NCBI RefSeq assembly: GCF_040813715.1
Contig: NZ_JBFOCH010000027.1
Source of the DNA: Mesorhizobium_K marinum
GTDB taxonomy: Bacteria; Pseudomonadota; Alphaproteobacteria; Rhizobiales; Rhizobiaceae
Direction: 5' to 3' (one strand)
DNA: 64,000 bases
Positions 8,408-19,038 of the stretch are shown here, in pieces. The notes beneath the pieces were generated by a model. It made no database searches. It was given only the letters and a program-made list of their open reading frames with translations, and had not been told where the DNA came from. Numbering within the stretch: position 1 is the stretch's first letter; each line of letters opens with the position of its first letter. The position numbers and the translations under genes were made by a program.

Positions 8408-9896
8408 CCGCACGACAATCGCCGAGAACCTGTCGATCAGCCGGCTCGTCTGCGGCCTCTGGCAGGTCGCCGACATCGAGAAGTCCGGCGAGATCATCGA
8501 TCCCGAGCGCGGCGCCGATGCGCTCGAAGGCTACGCGGGCGCGGGTTTCGACACTTTCGACATGGCCGACCACTACGGCAGCGCCGAAATCATCACGGGA
8601 CGGCTGCTGGCGCGTTATCCGGCCGGGCAAAAGCCGCTCGCCTTCACCAAATGGTGCCCCGAGCCGGGGCCGATGACGGCGGAGATCGTGCGCAAGGGCG
8701 TGCAGGAGCGGCTCGACCGTCTCGGCGTCGAGAAGGTCGACCTCCTGCAGTTCCACTGGTGGACCTTCGAGCATCCGGCGTGGCTCGACGCACTGCACGA
8801 AATGGCGAGGCTGAAGGAAGAGGGGCTGATCGGCGCCATCGGCGTCACCAATTTCGATGCCGCGCATCTGCGCGTGGCGCTCGCCGACGGCGTTCCGCTC
8901 GCTACCAACCAGGTTTCGTTCTCGCTTGTCGACCGCCGGGCCGCGGGCGAGCTTTCCGCCCTTTGCGCGGAAAAGGGCGTGAAGCTGCTCGCCTATGGCA
9001 CGCTCTGCGGCGGCTTCCTTTCCGAAAAATGGCTGGGCCGGCCGGAGCCGACCGAAATTCACGACTGGAGCCGCTCGAAATACAAGCGCTTCATCGACGT
9101 CGCCGGCGGCTGGCAGGCCTTCCAGGGCATTCTAGCCGCGGCCGCCGGGATCGGGCGCAAGCACGGCGTCTCGCTCTCCAACGTGGCGTCGCGCTGGGTG
9201 CTGGAGCACGAAGCGGTGGCGGCGACCATCATCGGCGCGCGGCTCGGCGAAAGCGAGCATCGCGACGACAACCTGAAGGTCTTCGGCTTCGCGCTCGACG
9301 CCGAGGATCGCGCGCTGCTCGACGCGGCCTTTGCCGCGACGAAGCCTGTTCCAGGCGATTGCGGCGACGAATACCGCAAGCCGCCCTATCTCACGGCGTC
9401 GGGCGACCTCAGCCACCATCTCGACGCCATTCCCTCGGTGTTCAGTGCGACGCCGGTGCCCGGCCGTCCCGGCCGCCTTCGGGTGTCGTCGGGCAGCGTG
9501 TGGGAGCCGGTCGCGGGCTTCAGCCGCGCCGTTCGCGTCAGGGACACGATCCGCGTGTCGGGCACCACCGCCACCCACGGCGCCGATCGCTGCGTTGCGC
9601 CCGGCGATCCCGCCGCCCAGACGACCTACATCCTCGACAAGATCGCCGCGTCGATTTCGGCGCTCGGGGGGCGGCTCGAAGACGTCGTCAGGACGCGCAT
9701 CTACCTGAAGGACGCCGCCAGGTGGGAGCCGGCGTCGCGCGCGCACGGCCGCGTGTTCGGCGGGATCATGCCCGCCAACACGATGATCCAGGCCGGCGAC
9801 CTGATCGGCGACTACGAAGTCGAGATCGAGGCCGAAGCGGTGGTGGACGAGCCTGCTTCCTGGACGGGACAGGACTTCTCGACCCCGCAACGATAG
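8391..9896 (+). CDS. Aldo/keto reductase fused to a RidA-like domain
   Basis: 501 residues. Residues about 1-320 form an aldo/keto reductase with FDMADHYG, FTKWCPEPG and QFHWWTF as the Asp/Tyr, Lys and His motifs. Residues about 360-490 form a RidA/YjgF domain (RVRDTIRVSGTTATHGA, VVRTRIYLKD, EVEIEAEAVV). The position of the catalytic Arg in canonical RidA (PARS motif) reads PANT here, so simple imine deaminase activity is doubtful. ATG 8391 overlaps livM by 17 bases and ATG 8376 is an alternative. Its place at the end of the Liv operon suggests it processes the imported compound. Confidence 0.8.
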   Translation: MPRSPDRTTIAENLSISRLVCGLWQVADIEKSGEIIDPERGADALEGYAGAGFDTFDMADHYGSAEIITGRLLARYPAGQKPLAFTKWCPEPGPMTAEIVRKGVQERLDRLGVEKVDLLQFHWWTFEHPAWLDALHEMARLKEEGLIGAIGVTNFDAAHLRVALADGVPLATNQVSFSLVDRRAAGELSALCAEKGVKLLAYGTLCGGFLSEKWLGRPEPTEIHDWSRSKYKRFIDVAGGWQAFQGILAAAAGIGRKHGVSLSNVASRWVLEHEAVAATIIGARLGESEHRDDNLKVFGFALDAEDRALLDAAFAATKPVPGDCGDEYRKPPYLTASGDLSHHLDAIPSVFSATPVPGRPGRLRVSSGSVWEPVAGFSRAVRVRDTIRVSGTTATHGADRCVAPGDPAAQTTYILDKIAASISALGGRLEDVVRTRIYLKDAARWEPASRAHGRVFGGIMPANTMIQAGDLIGDYEVEIEAEAVVDEPASWTGQDFSTPQR

Positions 9897-10288
9897 GGGC
9901 GACTACTGCTACCGCCCGGCAACGAACATCGGCCCGCCCTTGTGGGCGGGGAAGCCGTAGCCGTTGATCAGCACGAGATCGATGTCGCTGGCCCGCTGGG
10001 CGATGCCGTTTGCAAGCAGCCTGTCGCCCTCGGCTGCCATCGCCCCGAGCAGGCGCGCCACGATTTCGTCGGCATCGATGCTGCGCGGCNGATAGGGGCG
10101 ACTACTGCTGCCGCCCGGCAACGAACATCGGCCCGCCCTTGTGGGCGGGGAAGCCGTAGCCGTTGATCAGCACGAGATCGATGTCGCTGGCCCGCTGGGC
10201 GATGCCGTTTGCAAGCAGCCTGTCGCCCTCGGCTGCCATCGCCCCGAGCAGGCGCGCCACGATTTCGTCGGCATCGATGCTGCGCGGC
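9892..10288. other. Assembly join (N at 10090) with 198-bp duplicated flank
   Basis: Bases 9892-10089 match 10091-10288. A base difference (a9914 against g10113) puts the dehydrogenase stop two codons earlier in the left copy. The 199-base offset shifts the frame. Confidence 0.9.
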
Positions 10289-12502
10289 GAAATCCCCTTC
10301 TTCGCCCGCGCCGCCTCGATCAGCGCGGTCACCTCAGGGTCGACCGTGCGCTTGCCGTCGGGATAGGTATACCAGCCGCGGCCGGCCTTCTGGCCGAAGC
10401 GGCCGGCTTCGCAGAGCCGGTCGGCGATCTCGACGTAGCGCTCGTCGGGGTCGCGCGTCGCCGCCTGGCGCTTGCGCCGCGCCCAGGCGATCTCCAGCCC
10501 GGCAAGGTCGAACACCGCGAAGGGTCCCATCGCCAAACCGTAGCCCTGCATCGCCGCGTCGATCTCTTCCGGCAGCGCGCCGTCCTCGAGCAGGAATTCG
10601 GCCTCGCGGCGATAGGCCGAAAAGATGCTGTTGCCGATGAAGCCTTCGGTGACGCCGGAGACAACCGGCAGTTTGCCGAGCCTCTTGGCGACGGCCATCG
10701 CGGTCGCCAGCACGTCGGGCGCCGTCTTCGCGCAGTTCACTACTTCTATGAGCCGCATCACGTTGGCCGGCGAGAAGAAATGCAGGCCGACGACGCGTTC
10801 CGGCCGCGCGGTTTGCGCGGCGAGCGCGTCGGGATCGAGATAGCTGGTGTTGGTGGCGAGCACCGCGTCTGGCCGCACGATGCCGTCGAGCATCCGGAAA
10901 AGCGCCGTCTTCACGGCGAGATCGTCGAACACCGCCTCGATGACGAGATCGGCGTCCGCCAGGTCGGCCATGCTGTCCGACGTGCTGAGCCGCGCCAGCC
11001 GCTGTTCGCGCCCGGCGGCGTCAAGCCGTCCGGCGGCGACATTGCGATCGAGCAGGGCGGCAATGCGGTCACGGCCTTTGGCTGCGGCCTCCGCGGTCAT
11101 GTCGACGCCGGTCACCGCGTAGCCTGCGTCGAGCGCGGCGACCGCGATGCCGGACCCCATCAGGCCGAGCCCGACGACGCCGATCGTCTGGACCGGCCGC
11201 GGCTCCACGCCGTCCAGCCCCTCTATCTTCGCGGCGGCGCGTTCGGCGAAGAAGACATGGCGCAGCGCCTTCGACTGGTCGGAATCGCGCAGGCGCAGGA
11301 ACGTCGCCCGTTCGTCGGCCAGCCCCTCGGCCAGTGCACGTCCTGCCGCCGCGCGCACCAGCCGCAATGCTTCAGCCGGCGCTTCCTGCCCGCGCGCACG
11401 CGCCAGCACCTTGGCGGCCATCGTCTCGACCGCTCCGCCGTCCGCTGCCGGCACAGGCAGGTCGCCGGTGCGGCGCGGCGGCGTGCCGGCAAGTCTGCGC
11501 GCGGCCGCAACTGCCGTCGCGACTAGGTCGTCGCCAGCCANCGGCCAGTGCACGTCCTGCCGCCGCGCGCACAAGCCGCAATGCTTCAGCCGGCGCCTCC
11601 TGCCCGCGCGCACGCGCCAGCACCTTGGCGGCCATCGTCTCGACCGCTTCGTCGTCCGCTGCCGGCACAGGCAGGTCGCCGGTGCGGCGCGGCGGCGTGC
11701 CGGCAAGTCTGCGCGCGGCCGCAATTGCCGTCGCGACCAGGTCGTCGCCAGCCATCTCGTCGACGATGCCGAGCGCCTGCGCCTCGTTTGCGCCGACCAT
11801 GCGGCCGGTCGCCGCCATCTCCGCGGCTGCGGCGATGCCGGCAAGGCGCGGCAGGCGCTGCGTGCCGCCTGCGCCGGGCACCAGTCCGAGCTTGACCTCG
11901 GGCAGGGCGAGTTTCGCAACGGGCGCTGCGACGCGGTGGTGGCAGCCGAGCGCGATCTCCAGCCCGCCGCCCAGCGCCGCGCCGTTGATCGCGGCGACCA
12001 CCGGCTTGTCGCTCGCCTCGATACGGCCGATCAGGTCCGGCAGCAGCGGACTGGCCATCGGCTTGCCGAACTCGCGGATGTCGGCGCCGCCGACGAAGGT
12101 CTTTCCCGCGCCGGTGATGACGACGCCTTCGATGTCGGGCGCGGCCGCCGCATGGTCGATCGCAGCCAGGAGCCCCTGCCGCANCCCGCCGAGCGCCGCG
12201 CCGTTGATCGCGGCCACGATAGGCTTGTCGCTTGCCTCGATACGGCCGATCAGGTCCGGCAGTAGCGGATTGGCCATCGGCTTGCCGAACTCGCGGATGT
12301 CGGCGCCGCCGACGAAGGTCTTTCCCGCGCCGGTAATGACGACGCCTTCGATGTCGGGCGCGGCCGCCGCATGGTCGATCGCAGCCAGGAGCCCCTGCCG
12401 CATGTCGGCCGACGCCGCGTTGACAGGCGGATTGTCGATCGTCGCGACCAGCACGCCGTCGACGACGCTGCCGGTCACGCTTTCCGAAAAAGTCAGCTTC
12501 AC
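9909..12502 (-). CDS. Bifunctional enoyl-CoA hydratase/3-hydroxyacyl-CoA dehydrogenase (FadB-like), split by three assembly joins
   Basis: The N-terminal enoyl-CoA hydratase domain has GGADIREFGKP, GGGLEIALGCHHRVA and LPEVKLGLVPGAGGTQ, with both catalytic Glu positions present. Next come the NAD-binding dehydrogenase domain (IGVVGLGLMGSGIAVAALDA; catalytic His in GLHFFSPANVM) and the C-terminal 3HCDH domain (GYGLAMGPFAVFDLAG). The GTG start at 12500-12502 has a good GGGAG site. Joins at 10090, 11541 and 12184 add 199, 214 and 219 bases. Without them the gene is about 654 codons. As the last gene of the anthranilate operon, it probably performs hydration and oxidation after the ring is dearomatised. 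Confidence 0.82.
11328..11754. other. Assembly join (N at 11541) with 213-bp duplicated flank
   Basis: Bases 11328-11540 match 11542-11754 with several single-base differences. The offset of 214 shifts the frame of the FadB-like gene. Confidence 0.9.
11967..12402. other. Assembly join (N at 12184) with ~217-bp duplicated flank
   Basis: Bases 11967-12183 match 12186-12402 with several differences, including Val/Ile (KPV/IVAAING) and Ser/Asn (PMAS/NPLL). The 219-base offset keeps the FadB-like frame open, so a spurious repeated domain piece appears in translation. Confidence 0.9.
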
Positions 12503-12525
12503 GTTGTTCTCCCGCGCTCCGCGCG

Positions 12526-12942
12526 TCAGTCCGGCACGACTGCGATGGCCTGGATCTCGACCTTGGCGCGATCCTCGACCAGCGCCGTCACCTCGACCGC
12601 CGCCATCGCCGGAAAATGCTTGCCGATCACGTCGCGGTAGGCCTGGCCGAGCCCCTTGAGGTTGGCGAGGTACTCCTGCTTGGAGGTGAAGTACCAGGTC
12701 ATGGTGGTGATGTGCTGGGGCCCTGCGCCGGCCTCGGCGAGGATGGCGACGATGTTTTCCAGCGTCTGCCGGACCTGGCCGGCGAAGTCGTCGGTTTCCC
12801 ACTGCTGCTGGCCGTTCCAGCCGACCTGGCCGCCAACGAACACCAGTCGTCCGCGCGCCGCGACGCCGTTCGCATAGCCGATCGGCTTGGCCCATCCCTC
12901 CGGCTGCAGGATCTCGTTCATCAAGTCCCTCGTCAAATCCAT
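12526..12942 (-). CDS. RidA (YjgF/YER057c) family protein
   Basis: 138 residues with the RidA fold (GRLVFVGGQVGWNG, TLENIVAILAEAGAG, AAVEVTALVEDRAKVEIQAIAVV). Canonical RidA proteins hydrolyse reactive imines and enamines, and the ring product of 2-aminobenzoyl-CoA reduction is an enamine, so a deaminating role would suit this operon. However, the Arg of the PARS motif is replaced (HFPAMAAVEV), as in Rid subfamilies that lack deaminase activity. It lies 3 bases after kynA and 23 before the FadB-like gene, clearly in the same transcript. Confidence 0.8.
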   Translation of the reverse strand: MDLTRDLMNEILQPEGWAKPIGYANGVAARGRLVFVGGQVGWNGQQQWETDDFAGQVRQTLENIVAILAEAGAGPQHITTMTWYFTSKQEYLANLKGLGQAYRDVIGKHFPAMAAVEVTALVEDRAKVEIQAIAVVPD

Positions 12943-12945
12943 GTT

Positions 12946-13785
12946 CTAGAGTTCCGTCCTGACTTTCCAGAGTTCGGGGAACAGTTCGACCTCGAGCATG
13001 CGCCTGAGATAGGAGACGCCGGCCGTGCCGCCCGTGCCGCGCTTCAGTCCGATGATGCGCTCGACCGTGGTCACGTGGTTGAAGCGCCAGCGGCGGAAAT
13101 AGTCCTCGAAGTCGACCAGCTTCTCCGCCAGTTCATAGAGCATCCAGTGGGTCGTCGGCTCGCGGTAGACGGCCTTCCAGGCGTCAAGCACCTTCTGGTT
13201 CTCCGTCCGCGTCTCGCGCCAGTCCGTGCGCTTGTCCTCGCCGCCGATGTCGAAGCCGTTGCGGGCGAGCAGGCGCAGCGCCTCGTCGTAGAGGCTCGGC
13301 GCTGCGAGGATGTCCTCCAGCTTCGCGGTGATGTCGGGCCGGTGCTCGTGCGGCTTCAGCATGGCCAGGTTGCGGTTGCCGGCCAGGAACTCGATCGCCC
13401 GGTACTGCCAGGACTGGAAGCCGGAGGACTGGCCGAGCGACGCCCGGAACTCGGTGTATTCGCTCGGCGTCATGGTGCGCAGCACGTCCCACGCGCCGGT
13501 CAGCTGTTCGAAGATGCGCGCGACCCGGCTCAGCATCTTGAAGGCCGGCTGCAGCCTGTCTTCGCGGATCGCCAGCATGGCGGCCCGGATCTCGTGGATG
13601 GCGAGCTTCATCCAGAGTTCCGACGTCTGGTGCTGGATGATGAACAGCATCTCGTCATGCGCGGACGACAGCGGCTCCTGCGCGTCGAGCACGCGTTCGA
13701 GACGCAGGTAGTCGCCGTACGACATGCGCCCGGAAAACGACATCTGCGCGCCCTCGGAGGAGGGGTCGTAGGGTTTCCCGCTCAT
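12946..13785 (-). CDS. kynA: Tryptophan 2,3-dioxygenase
   Basis: 279 residues; converts L-tryptophan plus O2 to N-formylkynurenine with a haem cofactor. Family signatures include YGDYLRLERVLDAQ, SSAHDEMLFIIQHQTSELWM (substrate pocket), the basic haem-side segment FQSWQYRAIEFLAGN and RRWRFNHVTTVERIIG with the proximal His. The ATG at 13785 overlaps the kynU stop by 4 bases (ATGA). Its placement beside kynureninase, without kynurenine monooxygenase, directs tryptophan to anthranilate and not to quinolinate. Confidence 0.93.
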   Translation of the reverse strand: MSGKPYDPSSEGAQMSFSGRMSYGDYLRLERVLDAQEPLSSAHDEMLFIIQHQTSELWMKLAIHEIRAAMLAIREDRLQPAFKMLSRVARIFEQLTGAWDVLRTMTPSEYTEFRASLGQSSGFQSWQYRAIEFLAGNRNLAMLKPHEHRPDITAKLEDILAAPSLYDEALRLLARNGFDIGGEDKRTDWRETRTENQKVLDAWKAVYREPTTHWMLYELAEKLVDFEDYFRRWRFNHVTTVERIIGLKRGTGGTAGVSYLRRMLEVELFPELWKVRTEL

Positions 13786-14975
13786 GTCACCGCCGCCTTC
13801 CTGTGGTATTCCGGCCGGTCCCACAGCCGGTCCTTCATGATCGTCTCAAGGATGGCGGCTGCGCCGAGCACGTCCTTTTCGCCGATATAGAGCGGGGTGA
13901 AGCCGAAGCGGATGGCGTCAGGCGCGCGAAAATCGCCGATGACGTTTCTGGCGATCAGCGCCTGCATGATGGCGTAGCCCTGCGGGTGGCGGAACGACAC
14001 CTGGCTGCCGCGTCTTTCGCCGTCGCGCGTGGTGGCGAGCACCAGGTCCGGACAGCGTTTTTCCACCTCGGCGATGAACAGGTCGCACAGCGCGATCGAC
14101 GTCGCCCTGACGTCGGCCATCGATACGCCCTCCCAGGCGTCGAGCGCTGCGTCGAGCACGGTGAGCGCGATGACCGGCGGCGTGCCGACGCGCATGCGGT
14201 CGATACCGGCCCCCGCGCGGTAGTCGAGGTCGAAGGCGAACGGCGCCTCGTGGCCGAGCCAGCCGGAGAGGGCAGGGCGTGCGGTCTCCAGGTGCTTCGG
14301 CGCGACATAGATGAAGGCCGGCGCGCCCGGTCCGCCGTTGAGGTATTTGTAGGTGCAGCCCACCGCGAAGTCCGCACCGGCGCCAATCAGGTCGACCGGC
14401 AGCGCGCCGGCCGAATGCGCCAGGTCCCAGACCGTGAGTGCGCCGGCCGCATGCGCCTTCGCGGTCAGCGCCTTCATGTCGTGCAGCCGGCCGGTGCGAT
14501 AGTCCACCTCGGTCAGCATCAGCACCGCGACCGTCTCGTCGATCGCATCGGCGACCGCTTCCGGCTCGACGACCTTCAACTCCAGCCCGCGTCCGAGCGA
14601 GCCGATCAGGCCCTGCGCCATATAGAGGTCGGACGGGAAATTGCCGCTGTCCGACAGCACCACCTGGCGGCCGGGATTGAGGTCGAGCGCTGCGGCCAGC
14701 GCCTGGTAGACCTTGATCGACAGCGTGTCGCCCATGATCGTGGTGCCTTCGGGCGCGCCGATCAGTTTTCCGACACGGTCGCCGATGCGGCGCGACTGGT
14801 TCATCCAGCCGGCGGCGTTCCAACCCTTGATGAGGTGCTTGCCCCACTCGTCGGCGAGCATGGCCGCCACGCGCTCCTTGGCGGCAACCGGGAGCGGCCC
14901 CAGCGAGTTGCCGTCGAGGTAGATCATCCCTTCCGGGATGTCGAATAGCGCGCGGGTACGTGCGAAATCGGTCAT
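13782..14975 (-). CDS. kynU: Kynureninase
   Basis: 397 residues; a PLP enzyme that cleaves kynurenine to anthranilate and alanine. The opening MIYLDGNSLGPLP, the VWDLAHSAGALPVDL segment with the PLP-contacting Asp, and the Schiff-base lysine in CTYKYLNGGPG are all present. The start ATG overlaps the ligase stop by 4 bases and the stop overlaps the kynA start. No N-formylkynurenine formamidase is encoded next to it. Confidence 0.93.
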   Translation of the reverse strand: MTDFARTRALFDIPEGMIYLDGNSLGPLPVAAKERVAAMLADEWGKHLIKGWNAAGWMNQSRRIGDRVGKLIGAPEGTTIMGDTLSIKVYQALAAALDLNPGRQVVLSDSGNFPSDLYMAQGLIGSLGRGLELKVVEPEAVADAIDETVAVLMLTEVDYRTGRLHDMKALTAKAHAAGALTVWDLAHSAGALPVDLIGAGADFAVGCTYKYLNGGPGAPAFIYVAPKHLETARPALSGWLGHEAPFAFDLDYRAGAGIDRMRVGTPPVIALTVLDAALDAWEGVSMADVRATSIALCDLFIAEVEKRCPDLVLATTRDGERRGSQVSFRHPQGYAIMQALIARNVIGDFRAPDAIRFGFTPLYIGEKDVLGAAAILETIMKDRLWDRPEYHRKAAVT

Positions 14976-16591
14976 TTTTTCTCCCGCAGCCTGAACCGCT
15001 GGATCTTGCCGGTCTGCGTCTTCGGCAGCGCGTCGATGAATTTCACCGAACGCGGATATTTGTAGGGCGCGATCGTCGCCTTGACGTGGTCCTGCAGGAT
15101 CTTGCGGGTCAGTTCGTCGCCTGCGACGCCCTCGACCAGCACGACATGCGCCTCGACGATCTGGCCGCGATCGGCATCGGGAACGCCGATCACGCCGCAT
15201 TCCTTGACATGCGGGTGGGCCAGCAGCGCCGCTTCCACTTCGGGTCCGGCGATGTTGTAGCCGGACGAGATGATCATGTCGTCGGAGCGCGCGGCGAAAT
15301 GGAAAAATCCGTCCTCGTCCTGCACGAAGGAATCGCCGGTCAGGTTCCAGCCGCCGCGCACATACTTCTTCTGCCTGATATCGGCCATGTAGCGGCAGCC
15401 GGTCGGGCCGCGCACGGCAAGCCGGCCGACCGCACCCCGCGGCACTTCCCGCATGTCCTCGTCGACGATCTTCGCCTCGTAGCCGGTGACCGGCTTTCCG
15501 GTGCGGCCCGCAGCCATGTCGGTGAGGCGGTTGGAGATGAAGATGTGCAACATCTCGGTGGCGCCGATGCCGTCGAGGATCGGCTTGCCGGTCTTCTGCG
15601 TCCAGTCGTCGAAGACCGGCGCCGGCAGCGTCTCGCCGGCCGAGACCGCGATGCGCAACGAAGAAAGGTCGGCCCCCTTGTCCATGGCCGCCAGCATGGC
15701 GCGGTAGGCGGTCGGCGCGGTGAAGCTGATGGTCGCCTTGTAGGTCTCGATGATCTCGACCATGTTCGGCGGCGTCGCGCTTTCGAGGAGTGTCGCGGCG
15801 GCGCCGAATCGCAGCGGGAAGATCGCCAGCCCGCCGAGCCCGAAGGTGAAGGCGAGCGGCGGCGATCCCACGAACACGTCGTCCGGCGTCACGCCAAGCA
15901 CTTCCTTCGCGTAGCCGTCGGCGATGATCAGCAGGTCGCGATGGAAGTGCATCGTCGCCTTGGGTTCGCCGGTCGTGCCCGACGTGAAGCCGAGCAGCGC
16001 GACGTCGTCGCGGCCGGTCGCCACCGCCTCGAAGCGCACGTCCTTGTTGAGTGCGGCGCGGTCAAGCTCCGCGTCGTGGTTGGCCGTGCCGTCGAAGCCG
16101 ACGACCTGCTTGAGGAACCGGCTGGTCTTGGCGCAGGCTACCAGCTCGTCCATCAGCCTGGTGTCGCACAGCGCCAGCGCGATCTCGGCCTTGTCGACGA
16201 TCTGCCCGAGTTCGCCGGCGCGCAGCATCGGCATGGTGTTGACGACGACCGCGCCGGCCTTGGTGGCGGCGAGCCAGCAGGCGACCATTGCCGGGTTGTT
16301 CGCCGAGCGGATCAGAACGCGGTTGCCGGGCTTGACCCCATAGGTCTCGACCAGCGCATGCGCCAGCCGGTTGGTCCAGTCCGACAGTTCCTTGTAGGTG
16401 CGGCGGCGGCCGTTTCCGATCAGTGCGGTGCGGTCGCCAAATCCCTTCTCGACCATGCGGTCGGTCAGTTCGACGCCGGCGTTCAGCCGGTCCGGATAGT
16501 CGAAGCCGTCGAGCAGGAAGTCCGGCCACTGGTCCTCGGGCGGAAGGTTGTCCCGCGCGAACGTGTCGGAATGAGCGGACGGTCCGAGCAT
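14972..16591 (-). CDS. abmG: 2-aminobenzoate-CoA ligase (AMP-forming)
   Basis: 539 residues, acyl-adenylate-forming family. The P-loop-like motif is GFTSGTTGEPKATMHFH (near residue 190), with later motifs GATEMLHIFISN and RGGWNLTGDSF, and the terminal catalytic Lys in PKTQTGKIQRFRLREK. The overall sequence resembles benzoate/2-aminobenzoate-CoA ligases. Between kynureninase and a 2-aminobenzoyl-CoA monooxygenase/reductase operon partner, anthranilate is the obvious substrate. It would make 2-aminobenzoyl-CoA from anthranilate, ATP and CoA. Specificity is inferred from context. Confidence 0.82.
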   Translation of the reverse strand: MLGPSAHSDTFARDNLPPEDQWPDFLLDGFDYPDRLNAGVELTDRMVEKGFGDRTALIGNGRRRTYKELSDWTNRLAHALVETYGVKPGNRVLIRSANNPAMVACWLAATKAGAVVVNTMPMLRAGELGQIVDKAEIALALCDTRLMDELVACAKTSRFLKQVVGFDGTANHDAELDRAALNKDVRFEAVATGRDDVALLGFTSGTTGEPKATMHFHRDLLIIADGYAKEVLGVTPDDVFVGSPPLAFTFGLGGLAIFPLRFGAAATLLESATPPNMVEIIETYKATISFTAPTAYRAMLAAMDKGADLSSLRIAVSAGETLPAPVFDDWTQKTGKPILDGIGATEMLHIFISNRLTDMAAGRTGKPVTGYEAKIVDEDMREVPRGAVGRLAVRGPTGCRYMADIRQKKYVRGGWNLTGDSFVQDEDGFFHFAARSDDMIISSGYNIAGPEVEAALLAHPHVKECGVIGVPDADRGQIVEAHVVLVEGVAGDELTRKILQDHVKATIAPYKYPRSVKFIDALPKTQTGKIQRFRLREKK

Positions 16592-16592
16592 C

Positions 16593-17045
16593 TCAGGCGT
16601 TCGCTTCTTCCGGCAGGAAATCGACGTCGTGCTCGGCCGACAGCCTGATGATCTCGGGGATGTCGCTCTTGTCGTGCAGTTCCACGAACAGCTCCTTCAG
16701 CCGACCGGCCGGCGACACCCAGAACAGGGCGCGGCAGGGCTTGTCCGACTTGTTGAAATAGCCGTGCGGGATGCCGCGGGGCATGCGCACGAGGTCACCG
16801 GCTTTCGCCGTCGTCCAGACACCGTCGAGCTTCAGTTCGAGCTGGCCTTCCTGGACGAGGATGAACTCGTCCTGGTCGGGATGGATGTGCACCGGCACGA
16901 ACTGGCCGGGCGCGCTGTTGGTCTCGAAGGCGAAGGTGCTCTCGCACTCCGCCTTGGGATAGTAGACCTGTCCGAGGATGTTCCACTTGACGCCGTCGAA
17001 GCCGGTGCCGTTGGCCGTGATGCCTTTCGCGAGTCCCTTCGTCAT
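16593..17045 (-). CDS. Cupin domain protein
   Basis: 150 residues with a single cupin barrel. The metal-ligand motif is HIHPDQDE followed by FILVQEGQLELKLDG, and the second motif is MPRGIPHGYFNKSDKP. The start at 17045 lies 23 bases after the acyl-CoA dehydrogenase stop, and its stop lies one base before the ligase start. Small cupins of this kind may be dioxygenases, isomerases or ligand sensors. Here a role on a CoA-ring intermediate is possible but not shown. Confidence 0.7.
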   Translation of the reverse strand: MTKGLAKGITANGTGFDGVKWNILGQVYYPKAECESTFAFETNSAPGQFVPVHIHPDQDEFILVQEGQLELKLDGVWTTAKAGDLVRMPRGIPHGYFNKSDKPCRALFWVSPAGRLKELFVELHDKSDIPEIIRLSAEHDVDFLPEEANA

Positions 17046-17068
17046 CTGCGCAGTCCTTCCCTCTGGCG

Positions 17069-18225
<1,157 letters not shown>

Positions 18226-18226
<1 letters not shown>

Positions 18227-19038
18227 TAGTTCCCCTCGAATACCGGCTTTTCCTTCGCCACGAACGCGCGATAGGCGCGCTCGAAATCCCTTGTCTGCAT
18301 GCAGATCGCCTGGGCCTGTGCCTCGGCCTCGATCGCCTGGTCCAGCCCCATCGACCATTCCTGGTTGAGCTGCGTCTTTGTGATGCCGTGCGCGAAGGTA
18401 GGCCCGGATACGATGCGGCGCGCCAGTTCCATCGCTTCGGCCTCGAGCGCAGCGGCCTCTGCGAGGCGGTTGTAGAAGCCCCAGCGCTCGCCTTCCGTCG
18501 CGCTCATCGTGCGGCCGGTGTAGAGCAGTTCGGCCGCGCGGCCCTGGCCGATGATGCGCGGCAGGATCGCGCAGGCGCCCATGTCGCAGCCGGCGAGGCC
18601 GACGCGGGTGAACAGGAACGCCGTCTTCGCTTCCGGCGTGGCGATGCGGATGTCGGACGCCATGGCGATGATCGCGCCTGCGCCGACCGCCACGCCGTCG
18701 ACGGCGGAGATGATCGGCTTGCCGCAGTTCAGCATCGCCTTGACGAAGTCGCCGGTCATGCGCGTGAAGGCGAGCAGCTGCTTCATGTCCATCGCGACCA
18801 GCGGCCCGATGATGTCGTGCACGTCGCCGCCCGAGCTGAAGTTTCCGCCATTGGGCAGGAACACCACCGCGTCGATGTCGTCGGCATAGGCGAGGGCGCG
18901 GAAGGTGTCGCGCAGCTCGGCATAGGACTCGAAGGTCAGCGGGTTCTTGCGCTCCGGACGGTCGAGCCGGATCTTCGCGATGCGGTCCTCGGCCTCCCAG
19001 ACGAAGTTCTTCGGCTTGAGCGCCGCCATCGCGGTCAT
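18226..19038 (-). CDS. Enoyl-CoA hydratase/isomerase family protein
   Basis: 270 residues of the crotonase fold. The oxyanion-hole segments are GGNFSSGGDVHDI and AVDGVAVGAGAIIAMASDIRIA, followed by RVGLAGCDMGACAILPRIIG. The GCDMGA stretch is unlike the usual fatty-acid hydratase and is consistent with an aromatic-CoA hydratase or ring hydrolase. It overlaps the marR stop by 4 bases and the acyl-CoA dehydrogenase start by one. Confidence 0.83.
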
